Shown here piece after piece: positions 23,991 through 32,612 of a stretch of DNA of 64,000 bases. The notes beneath the pieces were generated by a model. It ran no database searches and was not told the DNA's origin. It worked only from the letters and a program-made list of their open reading frames with translations. The stretch comes from Thermoleophilia bacterium (lineage in GTDB: Bacteria > Actinomycetota > Thermoleophilia > Miltoncostaeales > Miltoncostaeaceae), in contig JAGQUM010000033.1 of the NCBI GenBank assembly GCA_020438485.1, positions 1-64,000 on the forward strand, read 5' to 3'. Position numbers and translations under genes: made by a program. Positions within the stretch are counted from its first letter, which is position 1; each line of letters starts with the position of its first letter.

Positions 23991-26114
23991 TCAGCGCGCC
24001 GCGCGAACGGTCACCACCCGCGTCGCCGCGCCGTCCTGGTACCCATCGCCCTCCCACTGCGCCACGAACGTGGTGGTGGCCGACACCCGGACGCGCCGCG
24101 CGAACCGGCCCCGGGAATCCGTGGCGGTGATGTATGTCATCCCGTTGCCCGCGCTGATCTCGACGAGCGCCTCGCGCGCCGGCCGGATGACCCCGCGCAA
24201 CACCACCCGTCCGGCCGCGTTGGCCCGCGACGGGGCCCGCAGCACCAGGCGCGTCGGCCGGCCCGCGTGCCCGGCGCGCGTCGTCGCGAACACAAACCCG
24301 CGGGCGTCCAGCGCCACCACGTGGCGGGGCGCCGCCGCCAGCGCCACCAGTTCGGCGGGGCTGACGCGCTGGGGCACGAACGTGCGCCCCGCGTCGCGCG
24401 TGGTGCGAACGCGGCCGGAGGTCGTGGACACCACGGCCACCCGGGCCGACTGCGCCGTGACGCCCGCGACGAGCGACCCGTCGTGGGGCCTCCCCACGGC
24501 CGCCGTGACCGGCGTCCACGCGGCGCCACCGTTGCGGGTGACGTACACGCCGCGCGCCCCGGTCACGAGCCAGCAGACCGGGCGGGCGGGGCACGACAGG
24601 CCGCGCACCCCCGACGCTCCGGACGGCAGCGGCATGCGCCGCCAGCGCCGCCCGCCCGCGTCGGAGGTCCACACCCGGCCGGACGTGGCCAGGAACACGC
24701 GACCGCCCGAGACCTGCACCGACCGGACGCGCGCGCGGGTATACGGCAGCGGCACCCGCACGAAGCGGCCCCCCCGAGGGGCGCGGCGCATGGCCGAGTC
24801 GCTCCAGACGAACGCCGTGCCGGACGACGACGCCGTCAGGCCGGCCACCTCGGAGCCGATGCCGCCCGGCACCCGTCGCCAGCTCGCCCCGCCGTTCACG
24901 GTGACGAAGACGCCCCCGTTGGCGTCCGCGGCGTAGCCCAGCGCCGGTCGCGGGAACGCCGCCCCGACGATGTCGGCCGTGGTGGGCGCCCACACCGCCG
25001 ACCATGTCCCGCCGCCGTCGACCGAACGCATCACCGCGCCGTTGGGTCCGTAGGCCACGACGGCGCCGCGGGCGACGGCGATGCCCGTGAGCGCCACACC
25101 GCCCCCTCCGCGGCGGCCCGTCCACGTGGCCCCGGCGTCGTCGGACGTGGCCACCATCCCATCGGGGCCGACAGCCACCGCCCGGGTGGGCGATGCGAAC
25201 GCGACGTCGGACACCACGCCGCCCGTGGGCACCGCGTCGGCGACGCTCGCGCCGCCGTCCGCCGTGCGGGCCACCCTCGGCGACGCCGAGAACGAGACGA
25301 GGCACGTCCGGGCATCCGCGCACGCGATCGCCCGCGCGCCGCCCAGGGCGCCGGACGCGGGCAGCACGCTCCACGTGGCCCCGGCGTCGGCGGACGCCAG
25401 CAGCTGCCCGCTGCCGACGGCGTATGCCTGCGTGGGCGACCCGAACGCGACGTCGGTCAGGGGCGCGCCGGCCCGCGCCACGAGCGCCCACGACCGGGCG
25501 CCGTCCGTGCTGCGCACGATGTCGCCCCCCACGAGGCCCAGCAGCGCACCGTCGGGCGCCCTCACCAGCGCGGCCGGGGCCGCCCCGCCCCCGGCTGCAG
25601 GGCTGCCCGGCAGCGACGCGCGCCGGGCGAACGTGGCACCGGCGTCCTCGGTGCGCACGACGGCACCGCGGTCACCCAGCAACTCGCCGTGGGCGGCATC
25701 GGTGAACGCCGCGTCGCGGACGGGCGTGCCGCACGCCGAGGCCCCGGGAAACACCACCCGGCCCGTGACGCGGGACCCGTCGGCCGACGCGAACGCCCCA
25801 CACCTCGACGCGGCCACGAACCCCTTTGGCCCCGCCGGCGCCACCGACGTCAGTTCACCCGCCGTGCCCGGCGCCAGGCCGCGCCACGTCACGCCGCCGT
25901 CGTCCGTGCGGATGACCGTGCCGTCGACGCCGACGGCGAACCCGGTGGGTCCGCGGAACGTGACGGACCGCAGCGACTCGCCGGTGGGCGTGGGATTCGA
26001 CCAGCGCCATCCTCCGTGCCCGCTCGGCACGGTCGCCGCCGCGGCGGCCGGCGGCGCGGCGAGCGCCGCCCCGGCCGCGAGCCACCGCCACCCGACCCTG
26101 ACGTTCCGCCGCAT
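23991..26114 (-). CDS. Secreted BNR/Ycf48-like beta-propeller protein
   Basis: 707 residues. N-terminal signal peptide (basic RRNVRVGWRW, then Ala-rich core to about residue 27). About a dozen copies of an Asp-box/BNR-type blade follow: V.RTDDGGVTWRG, VRTEDAGATFARR, VRSTDGARSWALV, ASADAGATWSVL, ATSDDAGATWTG, VTVNGGASWRRV, VTRNGGAAWTPV. The C-terminal about 100 residues (FVPQRVSPAEL onward) form an Ig-like segment. The fold resembles sialidase/photosystem-assembly propellers but lacks sialidase catalytic residues that I can see. ATG 26114 has GGGGGA upstream. Extracellular, likely binding. Confidence 0.85.
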   Translation of the reverse strand: MRRNVRVGWRWLAAGAALAAPPAAAAATVPSGHGGWRWSNPTPTGESLRSVTFRGPTGFAVGVDGTVIRTDDGGVTWRGLAPGTAGELTSVAPAGPKGFVAASRCGAFASADGSRVTGRVVFPGASACGTPVRDAAFTDAAHGELLGDRGAVVRTEDAGATFARRASLPGSPAAGGGAAPAALVRAPDGALLGLVGGDIVRSTDGARSWALVARAGAPLTDVAFGSPTQAYAVGSGQLLASADAGATWSVLPASGALGGARAIACADARTCLVSFSASPRVARTADGGASVADAVPTGGVVSDVAFASPTRAVAVGPDGMVATSDDAGATWTGRRGGGGVALTGIAVARGAVVAYGPNGAVMRSVDGGGTWSAVWAPTTADIVGAAFPRPALGYAADANGGVFVTVNGGASWRRVPGGIGSEVAGLTASSSGTAFVWSDSAMRRAPRGGRFVRVPLPYTRARVRSVQVSGGRVFLATSGRVWTSDAGGRRWRRMPLPSGASGVRGLSCPARPVCWLVTGARGVYVTRNGGAAWTPVTAAVGRPHDGSLVAGVTAQSARVAVVSTTSGRVRTTRDAGRTFVPQRVSPAELVALAAAPRHVVALDARGFVFATTRAGHAGRPTRLVLRAPSRANAAGRVVLRGVIRPAREALVEISAGNGMTYITATDSRGRFARRVRVSATTTFVAQWEGDGYQDGAATRVVTVRAAR

Positions 26115-26174
26115 TCCCGTCCCCCTATCGCCACCGGTGGGCCGAGTCTATTGCCTGCCCGCGTACCCCGGGGG

Positions 26175-27044
26175 TCAGCCGCGCGGCGCGGCGAGCCGGC
26201 GGTCGGCCGGGGGCGCGTCCTCCCCCGGCCGCTCCTGCTCCACGCGGTCGCGCCCGAGCGTCTTGGCGCGGTACAGGGCCCCGTCGGCTCGCGCCAGCGC
26301 GTCGTCCAGCGTCTGCGGGGGAGCCCACGCGGCCACGCCGATCGATGCCGTCACGACCGTCGTCTCTGCGAACCGCGCCCGCAACCCCTCCAGGTGAGGC
26401 CTGGCCTCGGCAGGATCCATGCCCGCGAACAGCAGGCCGAACTCCTCGCCGCCGAGCCGGCCCACGAACGGCCTCCCGGGTGCATCCGCCAGGACCCTGC
26501 CCGCGGTGCGAAGGGCCTCGTCGCCCGCCGCGTGTCCCCGCAGGTCGTTGAGGCGCTTGAAGTGATCGAGGTCCAGCAGCGCCACCGTCGACCGCCCTCC
26601 CCCGGCCAGCGCGTCGGAGCGCTGGAAGAACGCGCGCCGGTTCGCGAGGCCGGTCAGGTCGTCGGTGGACACCAGGCGCTCGAGCGTCTGCTCCACCACG
26701 CGGCGACGCCCGACCTCCTGCTCGAGCATGCGCGACCTCGTCTGCAGCTCCGACAGCAGCGTCAACAGGAAAAGGATGAGCGGCGGCGCCAGCGTGAGTG
26801 GGGCGATGACGGGCAACCCCACCGACAGGACCCACGCGTCGCGCCCCTGGGGCATGTTGTCCGTGACCAGGTACACGAACCAGCACAGCGCGAGCGAGGC
26901 GAGCGCGGCCAGGACGGCCAGCGCGGCGGTGAGGCGCACGCGGCCCCACCACGTGGAGGCCGAGGCCACAAGCCGGTTGTCGGCCCACCACGGCCTGCCG
27001 CCCGCCTCCGGCCCAGGGGTCTCGGATGGCGGGTGGTCGGACAT
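26175..27044 (-). CDS. Membrane diguanylate cyclase (GGDEF)
   Basis: 289 residues. Two membrane helices (about 38-62 and 71-98), a short coiled-coil linker (SRMLEQEVGRRRVVEQTL), then a GGDEF domain from STDDLTGLANRRAFF to the end. The active-site motif is GGEEF, with LLDLDHFKRLND supplying the metal-binding Asp, so it should make c-di-GMP. The inhibitory RxxD site normally nine residues before the motif is absent. The N-terminal membrane hairpin is too short to be a known sensor. GTG 27053 is an alternative start. Divergent from the PPK2 gene. Confidence 0.92.
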   Translation of the reverse strand: MSDHPPSETPGPEAGGRPWWADNRLVASASTWWGRVRLTAALAVLAALASLALCWFVYLVTDNMPQGRDAWVLSVGLPVIAPLTLAPPLILFLLTLLSELQTRSRMLEQEVGRRRVVEQTLERLVSTDDLTGLANRRAFFQRSDALAGGGRSTVALLDLDHFKRLNDLRGHAAGDEALRTAGRVLADAPGRPFVGRLGGEEFGLLFAGMDPAEARPHLEGLRARFAETTVVTASIGVAAWAPPQTLDDALARADGALYRAKTLGRDRVEQERPGEDAPPADRRLAAPRG

Positions 27045-27172
27045 CAGCCCCACGGTAGCGGGAACCCCCGGGGGTGCAAGTTCGTTCCCTCAGGACCTCC
27101 GACGGCGGCGACCCGCGGCGGGCCCGCCGCGGGAGTATCGTTTGGGCAGACCCGACGACGTCCCCACGGAGC

Positions 27173-28318
27173 ATGAACACCGTGTCGAAGCAACCCGCCA
27201 AGCGCACCCCCCGCACCCCGGCCGCGCGCCCGGCCGCCTCCGGCGACGTACCGCCCGACCTGTCGCCCGAGGGCATCGAGCGCTACGTGGTCGACAGCGG
27301 CGTCGAAGGGGCGATCGACGCGAAGATCGCGGTGGTGAAGGACCTCCTGAACGCGTCCGATCCCGACGTCAGGACCACCGTGCGTGACTGGCTGCTGGCC
27401 GAGCTCGGCGGCACGTCGGAGGAGGACCGGGAGGCGATCCTCGGCACCGTCCTCGCGCCCGACACGTCGATCTACGGCGTCCCGCCGCTCAACCCGGACG
27501 ACGAACTCATCGCGCGCCGCACGCCCGGGCAGTACCCGTACAAGAACCTGATGGCGCGCAAGACGTACGAGCGCCAGAAGTACCAGCTGCAGGTGGAGCT
27601 GCTGAAGCTGCAGGCGTGGGTGAAGGAGACGGGCCAGCGGGTGGTGATCGTGTTCGAGGGCCGCGACGCCGCCGGCAAGGGCGGCACCATCAAGCGGTTC
27701 ATGGAGCACCTCAACCCGCGCGGCGCGCGCGTGGTGGCGTTGGAGAAGCCCACCGATCGCGAGCGCGGTCAGTGGTACTTCCAGCGCTACGTGGAACACC
27801 TGCCCACGAACGGCGAGATCGTCCTGTTCGACCGATCCTGGTACAACCGCGCCGGCGTCGAGCGCGTCATGGGGTTCTGCACCGACGAGGAGTACGTCGA
27901 GTTCCTGCGGCAGGCGCCGGAGTTCGAGCGGGGACTGGTGCGCAGCGGCATCATCCTCATCAAGTTCTGGTTCTCGGTCAGCCAGGCGGAGCAGCGCCGC
28001 CGGTTCCGCGCCCGCAAGAACCACCCGCTCAAGCAGTGGAAGCTGTCACCCATCGACCAGGCGTCGCTCGACAAGTGGGACGACTACACGGCGGCGAAGG
28101 AGGCGATGTTTCTCCACACCGAGACCGCCGAGGCGCCGTGGATCGTGGTCAAGTCGGACTGCAAGAAGCGCGGGCGCCTGAACGCGCTGCGCTACGTGCT
28201 GCACCGGCTGCCCTACCCCAATAAGGACCTGACGCGGATCGGGAAGATCGACCCGCTCATCGCCGGCCGGGCCTCGGCCATCTACGAGAAGGGTGAGCAC
28301 GGGGGCCCGGTCGTCTGA
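27173..28318 (+). CDS. ppk2: Polyphosphate kinase 2 (PPK2)
   Basis: 381 residues. PPK2 transfers phosphate between polyphosphate and nucleotides. The Walker A is FEGRDAAGKGGTI, the Walker B/lid region is LFDRSWYNRAGVERVMGF, and the C-terminal half carries RRRFRARKNHPLKQWKLSP. An N-terminal extension of about 100 residues (Pro/Thr/Arg-rich then helical) precedes the core. ATG 27173 has a Shine-Dalgarno only 1 nt away, so GTG 27182, three codons later, may be the true start. Together with PPK1 at 61750 it indicates polyphosphate storage and use. Confidence 0.95.
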   Translation: MNTVSKQPAKRTPRTPAARPAASGDVPPDLSPEGIERYVVDSGVEGAIDAKIAVVKDLLNASDPDVRTTVRDWLLAELGGTSEEDREAILGTVLAPDTSIYGVPPLNPDDELIARRTPGQYPYKNLMARKTYERQKYQLQVELLKLQAWVKETGQRVVIVFEGRDAAGKGGTIKRFMEHLNPRGARVVALEKPTDRERGQWYFQRYVEHLPTNGEIVLFDRSWYNRAGVERVMGFCTDEEYVEFLRQAPEFERGLVRSGIILIKFWFSVSQAEQRRRFRARKNHPLKQWKLSPIDQASLDKWDDYTAAKEAMFLHTETAEAPWIVVKSDCKKRGRLNALRYVLHRLPYPNKDLTRIGKIDPLIAGRASAIYEKGEHGGPVV

Positions 28319-28327
28319 CCTCCCGGC

Positions 28328-29524
28328 CTACGGGAAGATCGTCAGGAACACGAAGCTCGCGAACACCACGAGGTGGATAGCTCCCTGCAGCGGGGAGCCC
28401 CGCCCGGACGCCAGCGTGACGGTGCTCAGCAGGAACGTCAGGAACAGCAGGACGAGGTGCTGGGCGCTGAGCCCCAGCACCAGCGTGACGTCGGTGAACG
28501 TCGACGCCACCGCGACGGTGGGGATGGTCAGGCCGATGCTGGCGATGCCCGAGCCCAACGCCAGGTTGAGGCTGGTCTGCAGGTGGTTGCGCCACGCCGC
28601 CACGGCAGCCGACAGTCCCTCGGGCAGCAGCACGACGGCCGCCACGATGATGCCGACGAGCGCCTGACCGTTGTCGAGGCCGCCCACGGCGTCCTCGATG
28701 GCCCCCGAGCTGACCTTGGCCAGGCCCACGACGGACACCAGCGCGAGCACGAGCAGCAGCAGGTGCCAGCCGAACGCCATGCGGTCGTCCGGGTACTCGT
28801 CGCCCACCATCGAGTCGGGGTCGTACGGACGCGCCGGAGGCTCGCCGGCGTTGGCGCCGAGCGAGGCGGCGTCGACCGCGTCCAGCTCGGTGTCCGGCAC
28901 GCCGTCCCCGTCGGTGTCGACCTTCACGGGCAGGAACGCGTCGCGGTGGCGCACGGTCTGCGTAAACACGAACACCCCCCACAGCGCCAGCGCCGCGATG
29001 GAGGCGAACGCGAGCTGCGAGCCGGAGTAGATCGGGCCGGGTTCGCTGCTGGTGAACGACGGCAGCACCAGCGTGAGCGTGGTGAGCGTCATCAGCGTGG
29101 CCAGCATCCCGCCGGTGCCTCCCCGCCGGAAACGCCCGATGTGGTGGCGCATACTGGCGATCACCAGCGAGACGCCCACCATCAGGTTGGCCACGATCAT
29201 CACGGCCGAGAACAGCGTGTCGCGGGCCAGCGTGGACGGGCCCGTGGCGTCAACCATGAGCATGATGATGAGCCCCGCCTCCAGCACCGTGACGGCCAGC
29301 GCCAGGATCACCGCGCCGAAGGGGTCCCCCACGCGATGCGCGATGACCTCGGCGTGGTGGACGCCCATCAGGATGGCCAGAACGAGCGTGACACCGACGA
29401 CGCCCAGCACGAGCCCGCGGGGGTCGCTGCCCCAGGTGAGAGCAAGCACGGCGACGGGAACGACGGCGGCGAGCATCGTCACGGCCATCACTCGGCGGGG
29501 CGTGGAGGATGATGTATCGGACAC
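28328..29524 (-). CDS. chaA: ChaA-type Ca2+/H+ antiporter with an inserted calcium-binding loop
   Basis: 398 residues from GTG 29524 (an in-frame GTG at 29563 exists). Eleven hydrophobic segments with the two CaCA alpha-repeats: GDPFGAVILALAVTVLEAGL in the first half and LLPEGLSAAVAAWRN / NLALGSGIASIGLTIP in the second, typical of ChaA. Between the halves is a hydrophilic loop of about 60 residues containing DTDGDGVPDTELD, a DxDxDGxxD calcium-binding loop of the thrombospondin-3/dockerin type, followed by an acidic stretch. It would export Ca2+ (or Na+/K+) from the cytoplasm. Confidence 0.9.
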   Translation of the reverse strand: MSDTSSSTPRRVMAVTMLAAVVPVAVLALTWGSDPRGLVLGVVGVTLVLAILMGVHHAEVIAHRVGDPFGAVILALAVTVLEAGLIIMLMVDATGPSTLARDTLFSAVMIVANLMVGVSLVIASMRHHIGRFRRGGTGGMLATLMTLTTLTLVLPSFTSSEPGPIYSGSQLAFASIAALALWGVFVFTQTVRHRDAFLPVKVDTDGDGVPDTELDAVDAASLGANAGEPPARPYDPDSMVGDEYPDDRMAFGWHLLLLVLALVSVVGLAKVSSGAIEDAVGGLDNGQALVGIIVAAVVLLPEGLSAAVAAWRNHLQTSLNLALGSGIASIGLTIPTVAVASTFTDVTLVLGLSAQHLVLLFLTFLLSTVTLASGRGSPLQGAIHLVVFASFVFLTIFP

Positions 29525-29643
29525 GCTCGGGAATCTAGCGGCCGTGACGCTCCCCGCCTCCACCGGGGAGTTGCGTCACGTTACCCGTGCGCGAAACCGG
29601 GAATAGGGTCACCGGGACCATTTCCGGACGAAACGAGCCCGCC

Positions 29644-30099
29644 ATGATGATCACGGACACGTCGAAGCGCGTCATCCCGTTCCGCCCGCGGGACGCGAAG
29701 CGCGTGGGCGAGGGCTGCTTCTACATCGACCAGATCGTGTGGCTCAACGGGGACCGGATCGAGATGGGCGACCGCGTCGGCTTCAACGTGGGCTGCTTCG
29801 TCAACGGCTTCGGCGGCCTGGAGATCGGGGACGGCACCATCATCGGGCCGGGCACCATGATCCACACCGCCAACCACGAGACCGACCCCGACCGCCCCAT
29901 CCCCGAGCAGGGCTGGGTGCTGGGCAAGGTGACGATCGGCGAGGGCGTCTGGATCGGCATGGGCGTCTGCATCCTGCCGGGGGTCACCATCGGCGACGGA
30001 GCCATCGTCGGCGCGGGTGCCGTGGTCACGAAGGACATCGAGCCGTGGGGCGTCGCCGTCGGCAACCCCGCCAAGGTCATCAAGAGCCGCCGGTCATGA
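29644..30099 (+). CDS. Left-handed beta-helix (hexapeptide) acyltransferase
   Basis: 151 residues. Hexapeptide repeats (I.IGDGTIIGPG, VTIGEGVWIGMG, VTIGDGAIVGAG) form a left-handed beta-helix, ending with the family tail AVGNPAKVIKSRR. The active-site His is in MIHTANHE. Closest in style to maltose/galactoside and serine acetyltransferases acting on sugars. ATG 29644 (also 29647). Its stop overlaps the next start (ATGA), pairing it with a glycosyltransferase, so it probably acetylates a surface glycan or its precursor. Confidence 0.9.
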   Translation: MMITDTSKRVIPFRPRDAKRVGEGCFYIDQIVWLNGDRIEMGDRVGFNVGCFVNGFGGLEIGDGTIIGPGTMIHTANHETDPDRPIPEQGWVLGKVTIGEGVWIGMGVCILPGVTIGDGAIVGAGAVVTKDIEPWGVAVGNPAKVIKSRRS

Positions 30100-31193
30100 G
30101 GGTCCTGTTCCTCCAGCGCCAGCCCTGCATCCGGGCGCTCAAGTGCGCGTCGGCGCTGCGCACCGTGGCGCCCGACGTGCGGCTGGCGTTCGCCGCTCAG
30201 GGACAGACCCTCACCGAGTTCTACGGGTCGGGCGACGAGTTGTTCGAGCGCTGGTTCCGCATGGACGATCCCGCCGCCGAGCTGCGTCAGGCCATCGAGG
30301 CGTATCGGCCGGACGTGATCCACAGCCACAACCTGCCCGACTCCCTCACCGTGATGGCGCTCGACATCGCGGGGGGCCGCATACCCGTGGTGCACGACGT
30401 GCACGATATGCAGAGCCTGCGGTCGACGCCGTACGAGGACGGCTTCCCCGATCCGACCGACCCTGCCGAGATGGAGCGCCGGGCCTCGCAGGAGTGCGAC
30501 GCGCTGATCACCGTCTCCGACGAGGTGCTGACCCAGCTGGAGGCCCGCTACGCGCTGCCCGAGATCACGAGGGTGCTGCCGAACGCCCCGCTCGAGCGCG
30601 ACATCCCCCGCCACATCCCGCCGGCGGACCGCCGCGCCGCCGATCCCCCCCGCGTCGTCTACCAGGGCAGCCTGTCCGACAACGGCAGCCACTACGACCT
30701 GCGCGGCATCTTCGAGGACGTCGCGGCCTCGGGAGCAGACCTGGCCATCCGGCCCGCGCGGCCGCACGCTGAGTACGCGGAACTCGCCCGACGGATCGGC
30801 GCGCGCTACTACGAGCCGGTCCCCCCGGCGCAGCTCATGCGCGAGCTGCCGAGCGAGGACTGGGGCTGGGCCGGGTTCAACGACGGCCTCAACCGCGCGC
30901 ACATCGACACCGCGCTGCCCAACAAGGCCTTCGAGTACCTGGGCGCCGGCCTGCCCATCCTCACCCTGCCGCACGCCGCGCTGGCGCGGTTCGTGCGCGA
31001 TAACGGGGTCGGCCTGGTGCTGGATGACCCGTCCCAGGCCGCCGCCGCGGCCCGCGACGCGGACCTCGGGGCGCTGCGGGCCCGGGTCGCCGAGGCGCGG
31101 TTCGCCTTCACGGCCGAGAACAACGCGCGCCGCCTGGTGGAGGTGTACGGCGACCTCGTGGGCTCACCGCGCGCCGTGACGGCGGGCGCGTGA
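30096..31193 (+). CDS. GT4-like glycosyltransferase
   Basis: 365 residues starting in an ATGA overlap. GT-B fold: N-terminal MRVLFLQRQP, YRPDVIHSHNLPD, and ALITVSDEVL; C-terminal domain with RVVYQGSLSDN and ALPNKAFEYLGAGLPIL (the E-x-x-x-A/G donor-binding region). No membrane segments. Acts on the cytoplasmic side. The paired acyltransferase suggests a small surface-polysaccharide modification unit; donor and acceptor unknown. Confidence 0.88.
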   Translation: MRVLFLQRQPCIRALKCASALRTVAPDVRLAFAAQGQTLTEFYGSGDELFERWFRMDDPAAELRQAIEAYRPDVIHSHNLPDSLTVMALDIAGGRIPVVHDVHDMQSLRSTPYEDGFPDPTDPAEMERRASQECDALITVSDEVLTQLEARYALPEITRVLPNAPLERDIPRHIPPADRRAADPPRVVYQGSLSDNGSHYDLRGIFEDVAASGADLAIRPARPHAEYAELARRIGARYYEPVPPAQLMRELPSEDWGWAGFNDGLNRAHIDTALPNKAFEYLGAGLPILTLPHAALARFVRDNGVGLVLDDPSQAAAAARDADLGALRARVAEARFAFTAENNARRLVEVYGDLVGSPRAVTAGA

Positions 31194-31242
31194 CCGCCCG
31201 CGGGGGGGCGGGCGTCCCGGTCGCGTGAGCGGGGAGTCGCGG

Positions 31243-31248
31243 TACACT
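31243..31248 (+). promoter_or_regulatory. -10 box of the CNNM gene (leaderless type)
   Basis: TACACT ends 6 nt before GTG 31255, the same geometry as at other genes in this window. It marks 31255 as the probable translation start, although that GTG is out of frame with the rest of the gene. Confidence 0.55.
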
Positions 31249-31254
31249 GGCGGG

Positions 31255-32587
31255 GTGACTGACCGGGGGACCGCTGACTAACACGGTCCAGATCATCGGA
31301 GCGCTGCTGCTGGTGGCGCTCAACGGCTTCTTCGTGGCCGCGGAATTCGGCCTGGCTCGTGCCCGGCTGACGCGGCTCGACCAGATGGCGGCCGAGGGCG
31401 TCGGCACGGCCGAGATGGCGGCCGCGCAGGCGCGGCACATCGACCGTTACCTGGCGGCCTGCCAGCTGGGCATCACACTGGCCAGCCTGGGCCTGGGCTG
31501 GCTGGGAGAGCCCGCGTTCGCCACGGTGTTCCGCCCCGTGTTCGACGCGCTGGGGGTCAGCGACAGCGTCGCCCACGTGCTGACGTTCATCGTGGCGTTC
31601 GCGCTCATCACGGCCCTCCACGTCATCATCGGCGAGCTCGCACCCAAGACGCTTGCCATCCAACGCGCCGAGGACACCGCCCGTTACGTGGCGCGCCCGC
31701 TGGAGGGGTTCCGGGTGCTGTTCTCGCCGGTGATCCACGCCCTCAACGGGGCGGGCAACTGGCTGGTGCGGCGCATGGGGGTGGAGCCCGCCAGCGAGTC
31801 CGAGATGGCGTCCACGCCCGAGGACCTCCAGCTGCTGATCGCCCAGGGCGAGGAGGGCGGCACCATCGAGCCCGAGGAGGCCGACATGCTGGAGGGGGTG
31901 TTCTCGCTGGCCGACACCCCGTGCCGCGACGTGATGACTCCCCGCCCCGAGGTGCGCAGCATCCCGCACGACCGACCCCTGAGGGAGGCCCTGACCCAGG
32001 CCATCGAGGCGCGCCACAGCCGCTACCCGGTGATCGACCACGAGGGAGTGGTGGGTGTCGCCCACCTCAGCGACCTCGTGCGGGCCATGTTCGAACACGG
32101 GGAGGACGCCCCGGCGAGCAACGCCGCGTCGCCGCCGCTGTTCGTGCCCGAGACGCAGGCGATCGACGAGATCCTGCAGGAGTTGCAACGCCAGCGGACG
32201 TCCCTGGCCATCGCCCTGGACGAGTACGGAGAGATGGCCGGGGTGGTGACGGTCGAGGACATCGTCGAGGAGATCGTGGGCGAGATCAACGACGAGCGCG
32301 ACGGCGGCCAGCCCATCACGAGCGCGCCCGACGGCCGCCTGATCGTGCGCGGCAGCGTGTCGCTGGAGGACCTGGCCGACTACTCCGTGGAGGTCGAGGA
32401 CGAGGAGGTCACCAGCGTCGGGGGGCTGATCTTCACCCGCTTAGGCCGCCTGCCCCGCACGGGCGACTCGATCACCGTCGACGGCTGGACGTTTCAGGTG
32501 GAGGCCACGCGCGGCACCCGCGTGGTGCTGGTGTCCATCACCGAGGACCGCGCCCCGGCCCCGCCGCCGGACGGCGGCAAGGCGTAG
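31255..32587 (+). CDS. CNNM/CorC-family membrane protein with CBS pair, apparent frameshift near start
   Basis: About 440 residues. CNNM membrane domain (starts VQIIGALLLVALNGFFVAAEF, then CQLGITLASLGLGWLGEPA and IIGELAPKTLAI), a CBS pair (VMTPRPEV ... YPVIDHEGVVGVAHLSDL ... LDEYGEMAGVVTVEDIVEEIVGEI is split here into its parts), and a CorC/HlyC domain (SVGGLIFTRLGRLP). The family is linked to Mg2+/Co2+ transport or efflux. The main frame is open only from 31259 and its first canonical start is GTG 31313, inside the first helix. GTG 31255 would give the full N-terminus if the G5 run at 31265-31269 had four Gs. CTG 31274 is the other candidate start. Confidence 0.87.
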
Positions 32588-32612
32588 GCGGGTCCCGGCA
32601 CCGCGGCGGGCG

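Noticed and set aside
23991-26114. Sialidase function for the BNR-repeat protein
   Set aside because: Asp-box-like blades are present but I cannot find the Arg triad, Tyr/Glu pair or FRIP motif of sialidases.
24267-27176. A 969-codon plus-strand open frame opposite the BNR and GGDEF genes
   Set aside because: Shadow frame rich in Arg, Gly, His and Pro; the minus strand has signal peptide, repeats and GGEEF motif.
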